Of a stretch of 64,000 nucleotides of DNA, positions 1 to 12,999 are shown piece by piece. The stretch is from positions 24,095 to 88,094 of the forward strand of contig JAEPRB010000169.1 in the NCBI GenBank assembly GCA_016758965.1, given 5' to 3'. Origin of the DNA: Circinella minor. Its lineage: Eukaryota; Mucoromycota; Mucoromycetes; Mucorales; Lichtheimiaceae. How positions within the stretch are numbered: position 1 is the first letter of the stretch; the number at the start of each line of letters is the position of its first letter. The translations under genes and the position numbers were made by a program. The notes under the pieces were generated by a model that was given only the letters and a program-made list of their open reading frames with translations, made no database searches and was not told the origin of the DNA.

Positions 1-2089
1 TCCTAATAATGATAGTGGTTCGACATCAACTGGCGGAAGTAGCGATGGAGGAGGAAGTGATGATGGTGGTAGTGGTGGATCAGGTATTACACAATCACTT
101 ACAAATGCATTAATTATCATTGGACAAATTATTGTTGTTACAGTAGTAATTGTATTTTTCTTTCGTAAGGGTTGGATCAAGGTACCAAAATAATAATAAT
201 AGAGATAGAGATAGATTATGTGTATATATTGTTTGCAGGATGCAATTTAATGAAAGAAAAACAAAACTATTTTAGGTTCTGATCGGGTTTTTTATGATCG
301 TCGTTTTAATGCTCCTTGGTTTCATGACCTATTTATTATTACTGTGAGTTTATTAAATAGGATTTTTGGTTAGCTGTGAGGGATGGTTAAGGGAGGAGGA
401 GTAGGAGGAGGAGGAAAAAGAGTTGCATATCAACAATATAATCATTATGCTTATTATATTAAAATGTATATATTCTTCATATATGTGTTAGAAATCTTAT
501 ACAAGTATTTTCTATACCACTGGATTATATTACAATGATATTCGCTTTATGGAACTTTGCTGTCGCTGGTTTAGTATCCATATTTTGGAAAGGTCCTCTT
601 TGGTTGCAACAAGCTTATCTTACTGTCATGAGTTCATTGATGGTTCGTGTTTAATTTATTTGTTTCTTTCTTTTTGGTCGTGCCATAAATTTAAAACGTT
701 TATTTATCTCATATATATACGCCATTATTAGGCTTTCTCGTTGACTGGATTAGAAGAATGGACAACTTGGATTCTACTTGGATTACTTGCAGTGTGGGGT
801 AAGTATATATATATATATGGATCTTTTAAAAAAAACTGTATATAAAAAATAATAATAATTGATGATTTATTTATGTGGTGTATAAAAAATAGATCTGATC
901 GCCGTCTTATGTCCATTTGGACCACTTCGATTATTAATTGAAAGTTCGCGAAAACAACAACGTGACGTTCCAGCATTGTTATATTCAGTTAATGCCGTAT
1001 GGTTCATGTTAGCAGCAAGTGATCATCTTCGGTTATCCAAAAACATTACACTCTCTTCCTCATCTTTATCTCCTAATAGAAGATCATCGTCAATCGAGGA
1101 AAAACCACCAGACGTTGCCGGACAACCACAAGGGTCGTCCAATAATGGACGAAAACGAACCGTTACTTTAACATCCATTACCGATACCATTCATAGCCTT
1201 ACCAGTTCAACGTCAGGATATGAAGCGTCTACTTCCTCTACTGCTCCATTACAGCAGAATGCAATCTCACCAGATGTACATCATAATAGTCGATATTCAC
1301 AACCTTCTTCATCAACACTAGCATCATCTACTGAAGGAACAATGGGGATAGCACCAACTTCAGGAGGGGTCGCAGCAGGAGGAAAAGTATTAAGAAGCAT
1401 GGCCGAATTCGAATCGCATCAACAGCAACAGGAACAGTCAAATAAAGGTTTTACGCGCTTACGTACAGATAGTGTTTCAAGTACTACAGTAGCAGCTCAG
1501 TCCAATACTGAAAATGTTACCACTGATTCAAGAATTGATAATAATAATAGTACTACATCATCACAGCGAAGGCGGAGGAGTAATGATACCCAAATAAATG
1601 ATGACACTCAACCATCAGAAGAAGAAAGAGATGAAGATGATGGTAAACCAATTAACTTTTCATCTGCTGCATCGCTTAAAAATATTATGTTAGCTAACAT
1701 AACTTTATATAATATCAATTTTTTTAGTGGAAAGAAGCGGCCTGAAACTCGGGTTAGGTGATTTTGTATTTTATAGTGTACTTATTGCTCGTGCAGGTAA
1801 AAAAAAATCTTTAAATGAAAGTAAAGAAAGGGTCAAATAATAAGAAAATAATAATAACTCATTTACTTATTCTATTTTAGCATTGTATGACTGGATCACT
1901 ACAGTTTGCTGCACAATCGCCGTTTTGACAGGTCTAACAACTACAATTTTCTTGTTAGCTATCTATAAAAAAGCACTTCCAGCATTACCTATTTCAATTG
2001 CATTTGGTATACTTTTTTATTTTGTATCGAAAACAGTCCTTGTACCTTACATTGGTGCAGTATGTGTTTTCGGTATGGTTGGACTGTAA
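1..2089 (+). CDS. PSEN: Presenilin (gamma-secretase catalytic subunit), 5'-truncated by the window edge
   Basis: Presenilin is the nine-pass membrane aspartyl protease of gamma-secretase, acting in ER, Golgi and endosomal membranes. Exons read as 2-181, 276-343, 492-642, 732-798, 893-1642, 1728-1796 and 1881-2089; lengths stay in frame and give at least 497 residues. Visible marks in order: TM1 (NALIIIGQIIVVTVVIVFFF), the loop WKGPLWLQQAYL, the first catalytic Asp in LLAVWDLIAVLCPFGPLR, the second in KLGLGDFVFYSVLIARA, and the C-terminal KKALPALPISIAFG carrying PALP. GLGD and PALP separate presenilin from random multipass proteins; signal peptide peptidases are the nearest alternative but fit the flanking sequence less well. 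The usual Tyr-Asp is Trp-Asp here. The TM6-TM7 loop is a Ser/Thr/Gln-rich stretch of over 200 residues, longer than in animal presenilins. The N-terminus and start codon lie outside the window. Confidence 0.93.
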
Positions 2090-2090
2090 T

Positions 2091-2093
<3 letters not shown>

Positions 2094-2142
<49 letters not shown>
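2094..2142. repeat. (TC)n followed by (AT)n microsatellite
   Basis: About 16 CT units pass directly into about 8 AT units, starting five bases after the presenilin stop codon and so probably inside its 3' UTR. Confidence 0.95.
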
Positions 2143-3026
2143 CTTTATATTTATAATAACTATGTTTTTTTCTTCGCATGATTTTTGTTTGTTTGCTTGT
2201 TTGCTTCTTTTAACTTACTTATTTAGGGACATAATTTTATTTATGACAACGATGCTCTCCTCCTTCCCCCCTTTTTTTTCCTATACATTTCATTTACTTT
2301 TTTTTTGATTCTATATATTCATAACATTATCATTTTTAAATAATGCGTAGCACATTTCTTTTTACAAATACTAAATTAAAGTATACCAACAAGAGCTTTT
2401 TTTTTATTTTATTTATTTATTAGGCAGTTTGATTCTTTTTATTAACTTATTGAACTCACAGTTTAAGTTGGAAATATTATACATGCATTTTTAGCAATAA
2501 TAATATTGGTAATAATAACACATTCTATATTTGATTCCATATACGTGCTTAAAAAACAGAAGGGAGAAGAGGGGGGACATGGAGTAGAAATAGGAACAGA
2601 TTCAGTGAAAAGATGAATTATGTTAAATGAAAATGAAACACACGTAGCGAACTTTTTGAGTAATTAATAGGCTTGGTTATATTCATAAACATATGATGTC
2701 ATTTTTTGGTATAAAAGGAAGCTCTTTATCTTTTATATATAGCTTGATCATGTGAGTATATGTTTGTTATAATAGCACCGACTATAATAATCGTCTGTTC
2801 TCAATAAAAATATAAAGAATGTTTGTCATATGAGAGTTGTAAAGTATACCTGTAAATATGGAAATAATATATTTATATATGCAGTAGTATGCTATATCGT
2901 CCTTGCGACGCTAACGAAAATTTCTAAGTAACATGAAAGATAAAGAGCAGTTTGAGATATAAAATGTTATCTATCACAATAAAACTGTAATGCTTTTCTT
3001 GCTTCCAACCCTTCTCTCACTCTTGT

Positions 3027-3061
<35 letters not shown>

Positions 3062-3815
3062 GATTTGTATCGTAGTGACCATGATAATAGTAATATTAAC
3101 TTCAGGTTTCTTTATTTATCTTGGCTTTATTACTGTTTATTATTGACTCAAAAAATATTCTCTCAAAGAAAATAATTATTAGAATTTTTAGACTACATGT
3201 GGTTACATGGATATCAGTAAATAATTATATTTGACTGTGTTTCTCCCATTCCTTTGTCTGTGTATGTTTTTTTTTTCTTTTCTCCTTCCTTCACATCCCT
3301 TCCCACCCCCTCTCCCAAAATGACTTGAAAGCCGAGACCATATAAAAGCGTCGAGAAATGCGATAAGTCCCTTTTTAAATGCGAAAAAAGGAATTAAGGA
3401 GTTTCTTTTTTTTCTCTCTCTCTCTATATATATATATCTATAAATTATACATCCGGTACAGAAACACGGACAGATAGGCATATAAAGAGAGAGAGAGAGA
3501 GATTGTGCTGGATTTACTTTTTTGATCTTATATAGCTAGCAACATGGGTATCGATATAATAAATTTAAAGAAAAGAAGTCTAACTAAAAGATTATCAAAA
3601 TAAGCTTTTTACTTTTTTTTTTCTCAGGGATTTTTTATTATTATTATTTTACGTGTATATTAGTGCACCAAAGACAAGAAGAAGAAACAAGTAAACAAAC
3701 AAAAATTTAATAATAATAATAATAATAATATGTAAATGTAAATGATAAAAAAGAGAACTATAATAAACAAATTTTAATATGAGGAAAGTAGAGAAAGAGC
3801 GACAGGAGGAAAACG
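2143..3815. other. Convergent intergenic region, no gene seen
   Basis: AT-rich spacer between the 3' ends of presenilin and the Zn2Cys6 regulator. It holds AATAAA-like sequences, an uninterrupted run of 32 T at 3029-3060, and short CT and AG microsatellites near 3414-3440 and 3486-3502. The 92-codon open frame on the minus strand (3203-3481) is low-complexity, resembles no family I know, and I do not call it a gene. Confidence 0.7.
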
Positions 3816-5582
3816 TCATGAGAGATTACTCGCGATAATAGTAGCAGTAGTAGCACCGGTTGTTGTTGCAACTCGTTGAAATGCAGAAGGTGCAATATTA
3901 GAATGATGATGTTGATCAAGAAATGCCTGCTGCAGCAGCTGTTGATGTTGTTGTTCTTGCTGTTGTTGACGTAAGATGGGACTCATTGCAGTGGATGAAG
4001 ATGTTGTAGAAGATGATGAAGATAACGGAGAAGAAGATGGTTCTGATGAATCGATGATATTATGATTATGATTATAATTAGTATTACTGTTATTATTTAA
4101 TAAATTGCGTATTGAAGGAGATGACGGACCAGCGTGCTGTTGTTGAAAATGATTATCTTGGTTTTTGAGAGGCGCTAATTGGATCGGTGTAAGGTATGCT
4201 GGAAGGGGTGGAGGAGCGGGTGTTGTCATGGAAATAGCAGGGGCAGGCAAAGGTGGTGATGAAGAAGGAGAATGGGGATATTCATTAATTTCTCCTTTTC
4301 TAACCGACGACGATGGTGATGCTAAAGGCATTGGCGGCGGTGGTCGACTTGCAATGGAAGAGGGATTCTGTTGTTGTTGCTGCTGTTGCTGATGATGATG
4401 ATGATGATGATGGTTATAATAAGAGGAGTGTTGATGAAGGGCAGGCAGTTGGACAACTCCAGTGCTATTATTATTTTGAGCATGAGTAACAGCAATTTGA
4501 TGATGCTCTTTAGTAGTAATAATATTATTATTCTCAATCTTGTCATGATGAAAACAATCATCACCATCATTGTCATCATCGTCGCATGGACGTTGTCGTT
4601 GTCGCTTTTGTTGTAGTTGTAGTTGTTGTTGTGATTGTGCGTAACAATAAACATTAGTATCTATCAAATTCCCCTGGTTGCTATTATTATTATAATTATT
4701 ATTATCAGCATTATTATTAGTGGAGCTGTAAGTATTGCTACTGTTCCTGTTCCCACTATCGTTATTGCTAACGCTGCTTCCATTTACATATTTTTTCTGT
4801 TGCTGTTGTTGATGATCATCGGTCGATGGTCGGTCAAGTGCTAATAATAAATGTCCATGATCAATGGATTTCCCTGATGAAGCAAGAAGTGCACGTAAAA
4901 TATCTTCAATCACACCAAGCCTTTGCTCAATGGTGTGAATATTTGATGTATTTTTCGTGTTTTCAATTTTTTTGTTGCGTTGATGCTGCTGTTGCTGCTC
5001 TTTATGAATAACATAAACACCTGTGTCATTGTTTGCTGCTGCTTTTATTATTCCTGTCCCTGTGATAGCATTACAGCCGTTATTACTGTTATCACTTTTA
5101 TTATTATTACCATTATTATTATGTTGACTATTATATTTTTGTGGTTCGTTAAGGGTAGATAATAAAGAATGTGAAGGCGGAGGACATACACTGGGTTGCC
5201 TCGTTGCTGGAGATGATGACCCAACATTATTATTATTTCTAACATGGTGATGATTTGCCGTTGATATTGTGTTACCATTAGCTCTAGCAGAGGCTGCAGA
5301 TGGTGGGGTATATTTACACTCGACATGAGCCTTAATGCATCCTGCACATGGATGTTCGCCATTGCATTTCGTTTTTTTTCGACGACATTCACCACATGCA
5401 CTAACGACTTTAAGTCGTTTACGTCGCGTCTTGTCAACTGGTTGGGATTTTGTGGCTGTAGATGATCTTTGTTGGTGATGCGGAGATACTATTACTTGCT
5501 GCTGTGATTGGCTTCGTGTTTCCTGCTGTTGGGCAGCGGTAGTAGTAGTAGTAGTAGTAATGGTTGCTCCATAATCTGTCAT
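3816..5582 (-). CDS. Zn(II)2Cys6 transcription factor with long Asn/Gln/His tracts
   Basis: Single-exon gene for a 588-residue predicted nuclear regulator. The binuclear zinc cluster is complete: Cys63, 66, 73, 79, 82 and 89 with spacing CX2CX6CX5CX2CX6C, preceded by a basic stretch (KTRRKRLK) that could serve as nuclear localisation signal. A predicted short helix, IEQRLGVIEDILRALLASS (about 218-236), lies where such factors usually have a dimerising element, though about 130 residues from the cluster instead of directly after it. The rest is low-complexity: poly-Asn, poly-Gln, a His run and Pro/Ser stretches, probably disordered and possibly activating. No Fungal_trans (middle homology) domain is visible. 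Target genes cannot be predicted. The open frames in other phases across 4165-5437 are shadows of the CAG/CAT/AAT triplet runs. Confidence 0.88.
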   Translation of the reverse strand: MTDYGATITTTTTTTAAQQQETRSQSQQQVIVSPHHQQRSSTATKSQPVDKTRRKRLKVVSACGECRRKKTKCNGEHPCAGCIKAHVECKYTPPSAASARANGNTISTANHHHVRNNNNVGSSSPATRQPSVCPPPSHSLLSTLNEPQKYNSQHNNNGNNNKSDNSNNGCNAITGTGIIKAAANNDTGVYVIHKEQQQQHQRNKKIENTKNTSNIHTIEQRLGVIEDILRALLASSGKSIDHGHLLLALDRPSTDDHQQQQQKKYVNGSSVSNNDSGNRNSSNTYSSTNNNADNNNYNNNSNQGNLIDTNVYCYAQSQQQLQLQQKRQRQRPCDDDDNDGDDCFHHDKIENNNIITTKEHHQIAVTHAQNNNSTGVVQLPALHQHSSYYNHHHHHHHQQQQQQQQNPSSIASRPPPPMPLASPSSSVRKGEINEYPHSPSSSPPLPAPAISMTTPAPPPLPAYLTPIQLAPLKNQDNHFQQQHAGPSSPSIRNLLNNNSNTNYNHNHNIIDSSEPSSSPLSSSSSTTSSSTAMSPILRQQQQEQQHQQLLQQAFLDQHHHSNIAPSAFQRVATTTGATTATIIASNLS

Positions 5583-8500
5583 GATATGAAAATAGTATCA
5601 ATGTATAAATAAAGTAGAAGAAGAAAGGTGTGAAAAGAGAGAGGCAAAAATAAAAGAAAAGAGAGCTAAGCGCAACGAAAGGAAAGTAAGAAAAAGAAGT
5701 GAAAGAGAAAGGGGAGACAGCCAAAGAAAAAGATGAATTCTTTTTGATACATGACTCGCGCGGGTGATTTTTTCTGGGGGTCTGTGTGTATTATTGTGAT
5801 ATATGAGTGGGAGTGCATTTTGGATAATAGATAATTAGATTTGGGGGAGAAAGAAAATAAAAAGTTAGTTAATAAAGGGAGTGAAAAGAAACAATCTGCT
5901 TTCTATTTCGCTCAATCGGGTTTCATCGGTTCTTCTATGGAGTGCTTTTCCTTATTTCATTATTATTACAAGTATACGAAGAACTTTTTTTTATCTATGA
6001 CTTTTAAAATGATGATGGTATTAAATATACAGCAAGAATTACTCATACGTAATAATGATAATAATAAGTCGAAGAAAATTGCCACTAGGATAACATTTCA
6101 TTTTGTCTTTTATTTTATTTTATTCTACATTCCATCTGTGCTCCCGAATATAAAAGAAAGAGGCAAGCTTTTTTTTAGTTATATTTATGATATGACCAAA
6201 ATCAACAACAACAGTGCACCGATCTGTCTCTTTTTCTCCCATCGTCACACTTTGTTCCCTATCGAACTCCCCCCTTGAACTTTTTTTGGTCAATATGTGT
6301 TATGCGTATGTGTGCAATCCACTTCTCGTGAACCCGTGCGTTTTTTGCTTTTTGTGTTGCTGCTCCCATAAATCCCGTGGTCAGTGCTTGACTACCGGTG
6401 ATCAGTTTTATTCTCTTGTCAGTAATCCCGGGCGATCTGATTTACTTATGACTCCGCGAGTGGAATAAAAAAAGTGCAAAAAAGACGGGATGGTACTTTT
6501 TTTGGGGGAGGGGGGGGGGAGGAAGGAACGAAAGAAGGAAGACAAGAAAAAATGTTGAGAAAGTAAAAAGAAAGAGGAACTTGACATCATACAATAACTT
6601 CATCAGGTAAACATCCAAATAAAGTCATATAATAGTAATAATAGGTCCATAGTAACAGCTTTTTTTTATCATCCTTGTCATCAAAATATTAAAACGAGGC
6701 ATGACTATTATATACAGTTTTTATTCGTAGTTGCTGCTTCCATCGTCATTATGAGCTCTGTTATGCAAACAGGAAAAGGGGAATAAATGATTAGCCTGTG
6801 TTATAACCACTGTCAATTTACAATACATTATGTATAATAATCTCAAATCCAATGATGGTAATAGAAAATAATAGTCTTTTTTTATACAGTTCTACCAGCA
6901 TGATATAAATCTCGGAGCTCTATCTTATGGTTATAATTCAGCATCATACAAGTCGATGATGATTATGATGTAAACTGAAAAAAGGCGTTTTAGCTACTCC
7001 TTCCAAGATACATCATTGTGTACTATGGCACTCCTTCCTCTTATATGTTTTTCTCTAATTCAATTAATCTATGACGCCACTTCCTTTATATCGCTCCTCT
7101 TATTTACCCACTTTACTATAACGCATATCATATATGCGTCAAATTGAAAAGGAGGTAGTAGGAGAACGCGGGAAAACCTGTTCAATTCGTGCAATCTTTT
7201 ATATATTGGCTTATATTGTAACATATTGTATCATGGAATATCCCATCAAGCGCCCTTGTATGTAAATCTTTTGTCAAGGAAACGCACTGAATGTTGATCC
7301 GATCTCGGATCTTTTTCTTTATATTCATTATTCCTTCTGTTTTTTAAAAAATGTAAACAACCCCCAGCTGCTTTTTCCCCTTCTTGGTATAAATGTGTTG
7401 TTATTAAGTTTTGTACCATCGATATCTTTTTGTTTGAATCATTCCCCCCCCCTTTTTTTTCTCCTGTGAAGTGTCACAGCATATTATAATTGTGTAATAA
7501 TAATTTTAACTCATTTTTTTCTAGACTTCTAATAGTTTTCCGGGGTTCTTTTCAAAAGATGACAATAAGAAATAAAAAAAGAGAGCCATGACAAAATGTT
7601 TTAACAGTACATTACCATTCTGGTGGGTTCCGATAAGAATAAGGTCTACTGTGTTTGTTTGCTTTTTCTCTCCCTCTTCTTCGCCCCCCCCAAAAAAAAA
7701 GTAACAGCTCTACTTTTTTTTTGTTCTTTTATTCATCATCATCATTATTATCAACATCAATCAAAGCCATACAGTAATAATATTAATCCCTGTACATAGT
7801 TTAAATTCAATTAAAGAACAGAGAATTATCTAATGTATCTTATGACAGACATCAGCATATTACAAAAAAAAAAAACTACTTGACCTTGTGTTCAATATCA
7901 AACCTGAACTCGAGTTAGAAAAAATATCATACGCGCTCTTTTGAATGTATATGACAAATTTCACAGGATCACAACAACAAAAAGAACAACAGCTGCCTTG
8001 ATTATAATGATACGTACATTATAAATATTTTTGACATAAGTAGGGTATGATTCATAGTATTACATGCCATAACTTAGGGAGCTGATTCTGTTGTCAGGCG
8101 TTTTCACACGCGAGCACATGTTATGTGCTTTTTTAAACAAAAAGCAGTTACATTGACAACTCTATATTGTTGCCGTATTTTTTCTCATCATTATCGTATT
8201 AGTAACATGTCAAATTCCGAGACTGCATTATGATTTGCGAGATATCTAATTGCTATTATAATTATTATAAAAAAATAAGAGGGGAGAGAAGACTAAAAAA
8301 AACAAATAAAAGGGAGAGTGGGTTGTGAAGAGGCTTAGTTAAGTATAACCAAGCGACAGGAGTTAAAAAGAAAAAGAGAAACACTACGAATAGACTAAAA
8401 TCCTTCTTTTTCTGCAAGTATCGTCGCGTATAATTATAAACATACACGCATGTAATATACTTGCTACGTAAACCCAAAGAAAAAATTCTTTTTTTTATTA

Positions 8501-8861
8501 TTACTATTATTATTATGCATAATTGTTAATAAAATACCTATGCGCTTTCCAAATTTATTTAGCAAAGCGCTTTTGTGTTTACATCTCGTCATCATCCAAA
8601 ATAAATAATTTATTACCTTCTACTGATAAAGTGTGTATGTTAGCAAACTCTATTGTCAAAATGTTATTAATATTATTATTCTTCTTCTAGTGAGTTTATA
8701 TTTTTGTTTTTTATTCTGTTTATGATGCAGATAAGCAATTATTATTTTCGTCTATTACACGTGTATATTAGTATGTGCCTTGATCATTTTACTTATAAAG
8801 GTTCTCCTTTACGAATAGTCCTCTCTCCCTCCTCCCCCCCCCCTAAAAAAAGAAAATAGAT
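5583..8861. other. Gene-free upstream region of the Zn2Cys6 regulator
   Basis: No convincing coding sequence. The first kilobase is the probable promoter and 5' UTR of the minus-strand regulator, purine-rich on the plus strand between 5600 and 5730. A moderately GC-richer patch at 6220-6470 has short open frames in two phases without a recognisable domain. The remainder is AT-rich with homopolymer runs. Confidence 0.6.
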
Positions 8862-9019
8862 TGAGAGAAAAAGGCAACTTGTACAAGACCAGTAAACCCT
8901 ATTTCTTATTTACAAAAGGCACGATCGGATGAGCTCCCAAAAAGAATAAACCACGTCTGGGATCCGAGCTTCCTTCGTGAAACCATAGCGAATGATCATG
9001 GGAAACGTCGTGTTACCTA
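8862..9019 (+). pseudogene. Decayed-looking coding island, family unknown
   Basis: A GC-richer patch in AT-rich DNA with one frame open for about 50 codons, bounded by stops and with no ATG at its start. The predicted peptide includes ELPKRINHVWDPSFLRETIA, which is not low-complexity and looks protein-like. No splice context, no homologous motif that I recognise. It may be a remnant of a gene or mobile element; chance is possible. Confidence 0.25.
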
Positions 9020-12000
9020 ATAAATTCAAATTACTTGTTGAGGCTTTTATTTTATTATGGGGTGGCTTCCTTCCTACTCTTCATCATATACATAATAAGA
9101 GTGGGTTTATAAAGTTTTTTCTTTCTTATTTTGTATTCCAACAAGTTTATTTTTTTTTTTGAGTCGCCGGACTACTATACCGACTGGAGGCTTATGTATT
9201 ACGACGATTAGATTGAGAGAAAAAAAGACCATTGATTTAAGAACCTTTGTTGTAATGAAAATTTTCATTTATGTCTTTGAAAGAAAAATCAGTCTTTTAT
9301 TATGCAAGATTGAAAATCCAAGAATTTACTTAATAACCCGTGAAACGACATTAAACGCCATAGATCAAATGATTTTTTTTTTTAAAAAAAAGCGACATGT
9401 TGTTATAATCAACTGATAATTTATATACCTTTTTTTTGTGCAAAGTATAAGACTATTATTATTATTGTTGTTACGCGTAAAAGTATTTATCCCCCATAAT
9501 TTTCATTATCGATTTTGTGTTTGCTTCTTGATTGCCCCGGTGCTTAATTCTCCTCCGCTTCCCTCGTGTCGCCACTACCACCATATTAAACTGACCCCAT
9601 GATCTTATACAGGATGTCTCTATTATATTGCTAATAATAAAAGAATATACATCTGTATTACTTCAAAAAGGTTTTTGTTGAACAACTTTTCTTTTTGTTT
9701 TGTGGTCACATTATCAAATCATCACCACGCCCGGACACGTGTAAACTTTTGGAAAATTTTCAAGACCCATCATCATTCATTCCGCCGTGTATGATATGTG
9801 TGTATGTTTTTGCTTCTTTCTACATATGATATAATCAAAAGAAAGTTTAAGGGGGATTTTGTTTTTTTTGTTATGCTGCTGTGTTTTGGTAACTGTGGAA
9901 CAAGTACCAAAATATTTTTTCCCAAACCGTTACGACTTGTAAAGAAGCTTTTATGATGGTAAAAAAAGGCTGAATTGTTTGATACAATTCATAATACTAT
10001 AAACAAATATGTCTAATTGTGTATAGTAGTATAATAAGTAATAACAATATAAAAAATGAGCGATATTTTGTAATAGGCTAATAATTGATTATCAATATTA
10101 TGGTTGATAAAAAAAGGAGACATTGACTACCAAACCATATTAGCTACGTATATATATTATATGTGAACATAAAATGACATTTATTATTTCTCACTATTGT
10201 TAGTTAGTTTGTTTTAATTTATAAAAGAAATAAAGTTATGGTATATCGATTTTTTTTGAACTTACATAAAAAGTACGTACAAGTCTTAGTTACTACGTGT
10301 TTTATGAGTGTTTTAGGATACTGTGTGGATATTTCAAAAACTCCAAGTGTTTCATTCCCTCTTTTTTTTGTGGTATAGCATTAGTAGGATACCGCAAAGG
10401 TACTATAAGAATAATAAACATTGCGGAAATGGTTGTGGTAAATTAGTTATAAAAAATATAAGCAAGTAAGCATTGTCAGAGAAGACTTCATGATAAACCA
10501 TTTACAATACGTATGTATTGCTGTCAGCTTAAATAAAAGACAATAAATGACTACGTAATAACGGTTGTTTTATATCTTTTTCACTTTATGAAATAAATTT
10601 TTATTATGAACATGTATTGTATAGGAGCACATAATTGTATGGGGACACAGTATAAATGCATAAGCGATTTAGACGCGTAATGCTGAAGATAACTATACAT
10701 GTAGTCATTGTACAAGCTTCGTGTATCTATATTAGTTTTAGCTATTTTTTTCTCAGCCGTTTCATCATCAGGTTGCTATATAAAGGAGCTATTTGTGGCA
10801 TACAAACTAATCAAACCTCGATGTTGTGCGTCCTAAAACGCACGTAATAATAATAATTTATTTCGGCACTTACAGTATTATTGGAATACTGTCATTTTTA
10901 CAATCATACGTATTGTTAAAAAAATAATTTTGCATCACTTACGTATCTGCTCCTATTAAATATCATATAGATCGCTCTACCCCATTATATTTATATAAAA
11001 CAGATTAAAACGGTTTGTTCTTCACTCTTACCAGTATTAAGAGTGTTGACTACCTCATTATTTATAGTTCTTGAAAAAAAAACCATTTAAACCAGTAATG
11101 GTAGCACCATTATTCCTGTAACAGCTTTTATCTCTTATGCGCACAACTTATAAATTAAATCATTAGTCAACTGGAATATCAATAATAGATAGCAATACGA
11201 TATTACATTTAGCTTAGTTGGACGGGAGAGAGAGAGAGAGACAAAAATTATCTTTCTTCTAAATGCTATAGATCTTCTTCATAACGATCAAGAAATAAGA
11301 ATGTATTCGAGGTGAATAATGTTCGTTCATGGAGTTCTCAATTATATGAGTTTTATAAAACTGTCAATGATAAGCTGCGTAAAATAGTTAGAATACAGTA
11401 ACAAGTTTTACCAGAAGTATATCTTCATTTTTGCAAGAAAAATAATAGAAAATATGAAAAGCATTAAGTCAGAAACATATAAGAGCCAAGAATATGATTA
11501 CTTTGTTAAGTTTACGTACGTTGTTACGTACTTTCAAAAATACGCATGGGCAAATAATTACTGCATATGTTGTGTACGCCATATAATTTAGCAAATAATA
11601 CTACGTACTTTATAGATTTATACTCCCTTCATGCTTTTTGTACCATATATCAATACTGTAACAGTATTTATTTTCAATTTTTTTTACAAATCAAAATTAT
11701 TTAATCTAGCAAGATGCTATAATTTAAAAAGAACAAAAAATGGTAGCAAGTTAATAAGTGAAGTATTATTAATACGTGTCCATAATAATAACAATACATA
11801 CTACTATTTGTACGAGCCATAATATTTCAATTCACAATTATCACTGTATCTTGACTTACCATAAGTAAATTGTAAGGAGCCTGCCAGATAAATCTCTTGA
11901 TATCTAAAAAAAATATTTTTAGTGAGAGGCATTGCTTTCTTATACAATTATTTGATAAAATATAAAATAAAGTGACAAGGATGCGATTATTACCAAGTAA

Positions 12001-12999
12001 GAGGTCAATGTTTCTTTCCTTTTGGACACACCAACCTGGATTTGATAATTTTTTTTATTTATATGGCTCCTTGTAGATGGTCCTTGCCGTACGATGGTGT
12101 TGTACACAGCTTTTTTTTTTTTATAAATTGGGGAAGAAATTACAACACCATAAAGTTTGAGTTTCCACAGGAAAACCGCTGAGAAACCTTGTAACCAAGG
12201 GATTTTAAAGATTATGCTAGCTGTATTCTTGAGAACTATAATTATAATGAAAAGACATGGCATGAAATATTAGTAAGAAATAAATAAACAAATATCATGT
12301 TTTCTAAAACAGGGTAACGGGGAAATAAATATAGTCATAAAGATAAAATATTTACACTTCATTGCAAGTGCTGGCACAAAAAAACCTGTATGTGTGAATG
12401 AGTGTTTACATACTCGTGTGAAGTCTGAATGAGCAGTAACTTTGTAAGTCATTGTGTGAAACACTTTGTTTTATATAACCTTTTTCAATCCAACTTTAAT
12501 TTTTCGTCTACTCTCATGATAGTATGTTGTCATCTTGACATGCTACTTAACTGGTATAACCGAGTTGACATGTTGTTCTACACTGCTTTATTTTTATTAT
12601 TATCCTGACCTAAGCAAGAAATCAGAGAAGTAAAGATTCAATTTCTTTGTTATAATCAAAGCTTAATATATTACAAAATTGGTATAGTGTTACGGTTATG
12701 CTGGTAACAAGACCTTCGTAGTAACGTTAAACAGGTAAAATAGGGAAGAAACAATTAAAATAGTTTATGAATAAGATAATGGGTGGTTTTTTTTTTTTAA
12801 AAAAAAGGACAATCGTGAATGATAATAAAAGTGGTCAACCAACACTTGAAGACTCAAAATATATTTAAAGTACGGAAATTCGTCTATTTCGACTTTTTTT
12901 TTTTATATAATACTAGCTCTTTATGAATGTTGTGTTTTTTCTCATATTATTCACCTCGCCTTCTCTTCGTGTTTTTCTTTGTTTAAGCAAAATACCAAG
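9020..12999. other. Gene-free AT-rich region
   Basis: Nothing I can support as a gene. An 85-codon open frame on plus (9159-9416, TTG start) and a 107-codon frame on minus (11940-12263) are the longest; neither has a recognisable motif. The minus frame has mixed composition (for example KIPWLQGFSAVFLWKLKLYG) and could be a decayed remnant. Poly-T/poly-A mirror tracts occur at about 9369-9391 and 12788-12808. Confidence 0.6.

Noticed and set aside
4165..5437. Many open frames on both strands inside the Zn2Cys6 regulator
   Set aside because: They are Leu, Ile, Met or Cys runs made by reading CAG, CAT and AAT triplet repeats in other phases; the frame with the zinc cluster is the real one.
9159..9416. 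85-codon plus-strand open frame
   Set aside because: Starts with TTG, ends in a poly-Phe/poly-Lys stretch from A/T runs, and has no recognisable domain.
11940..12263. 107-codon minus-strand open frame
   Set aside because: Longest unassigned frame in the gene-poor block, but no motif, promoter-like tract or splice context; kept only as a possible relic in the region description.
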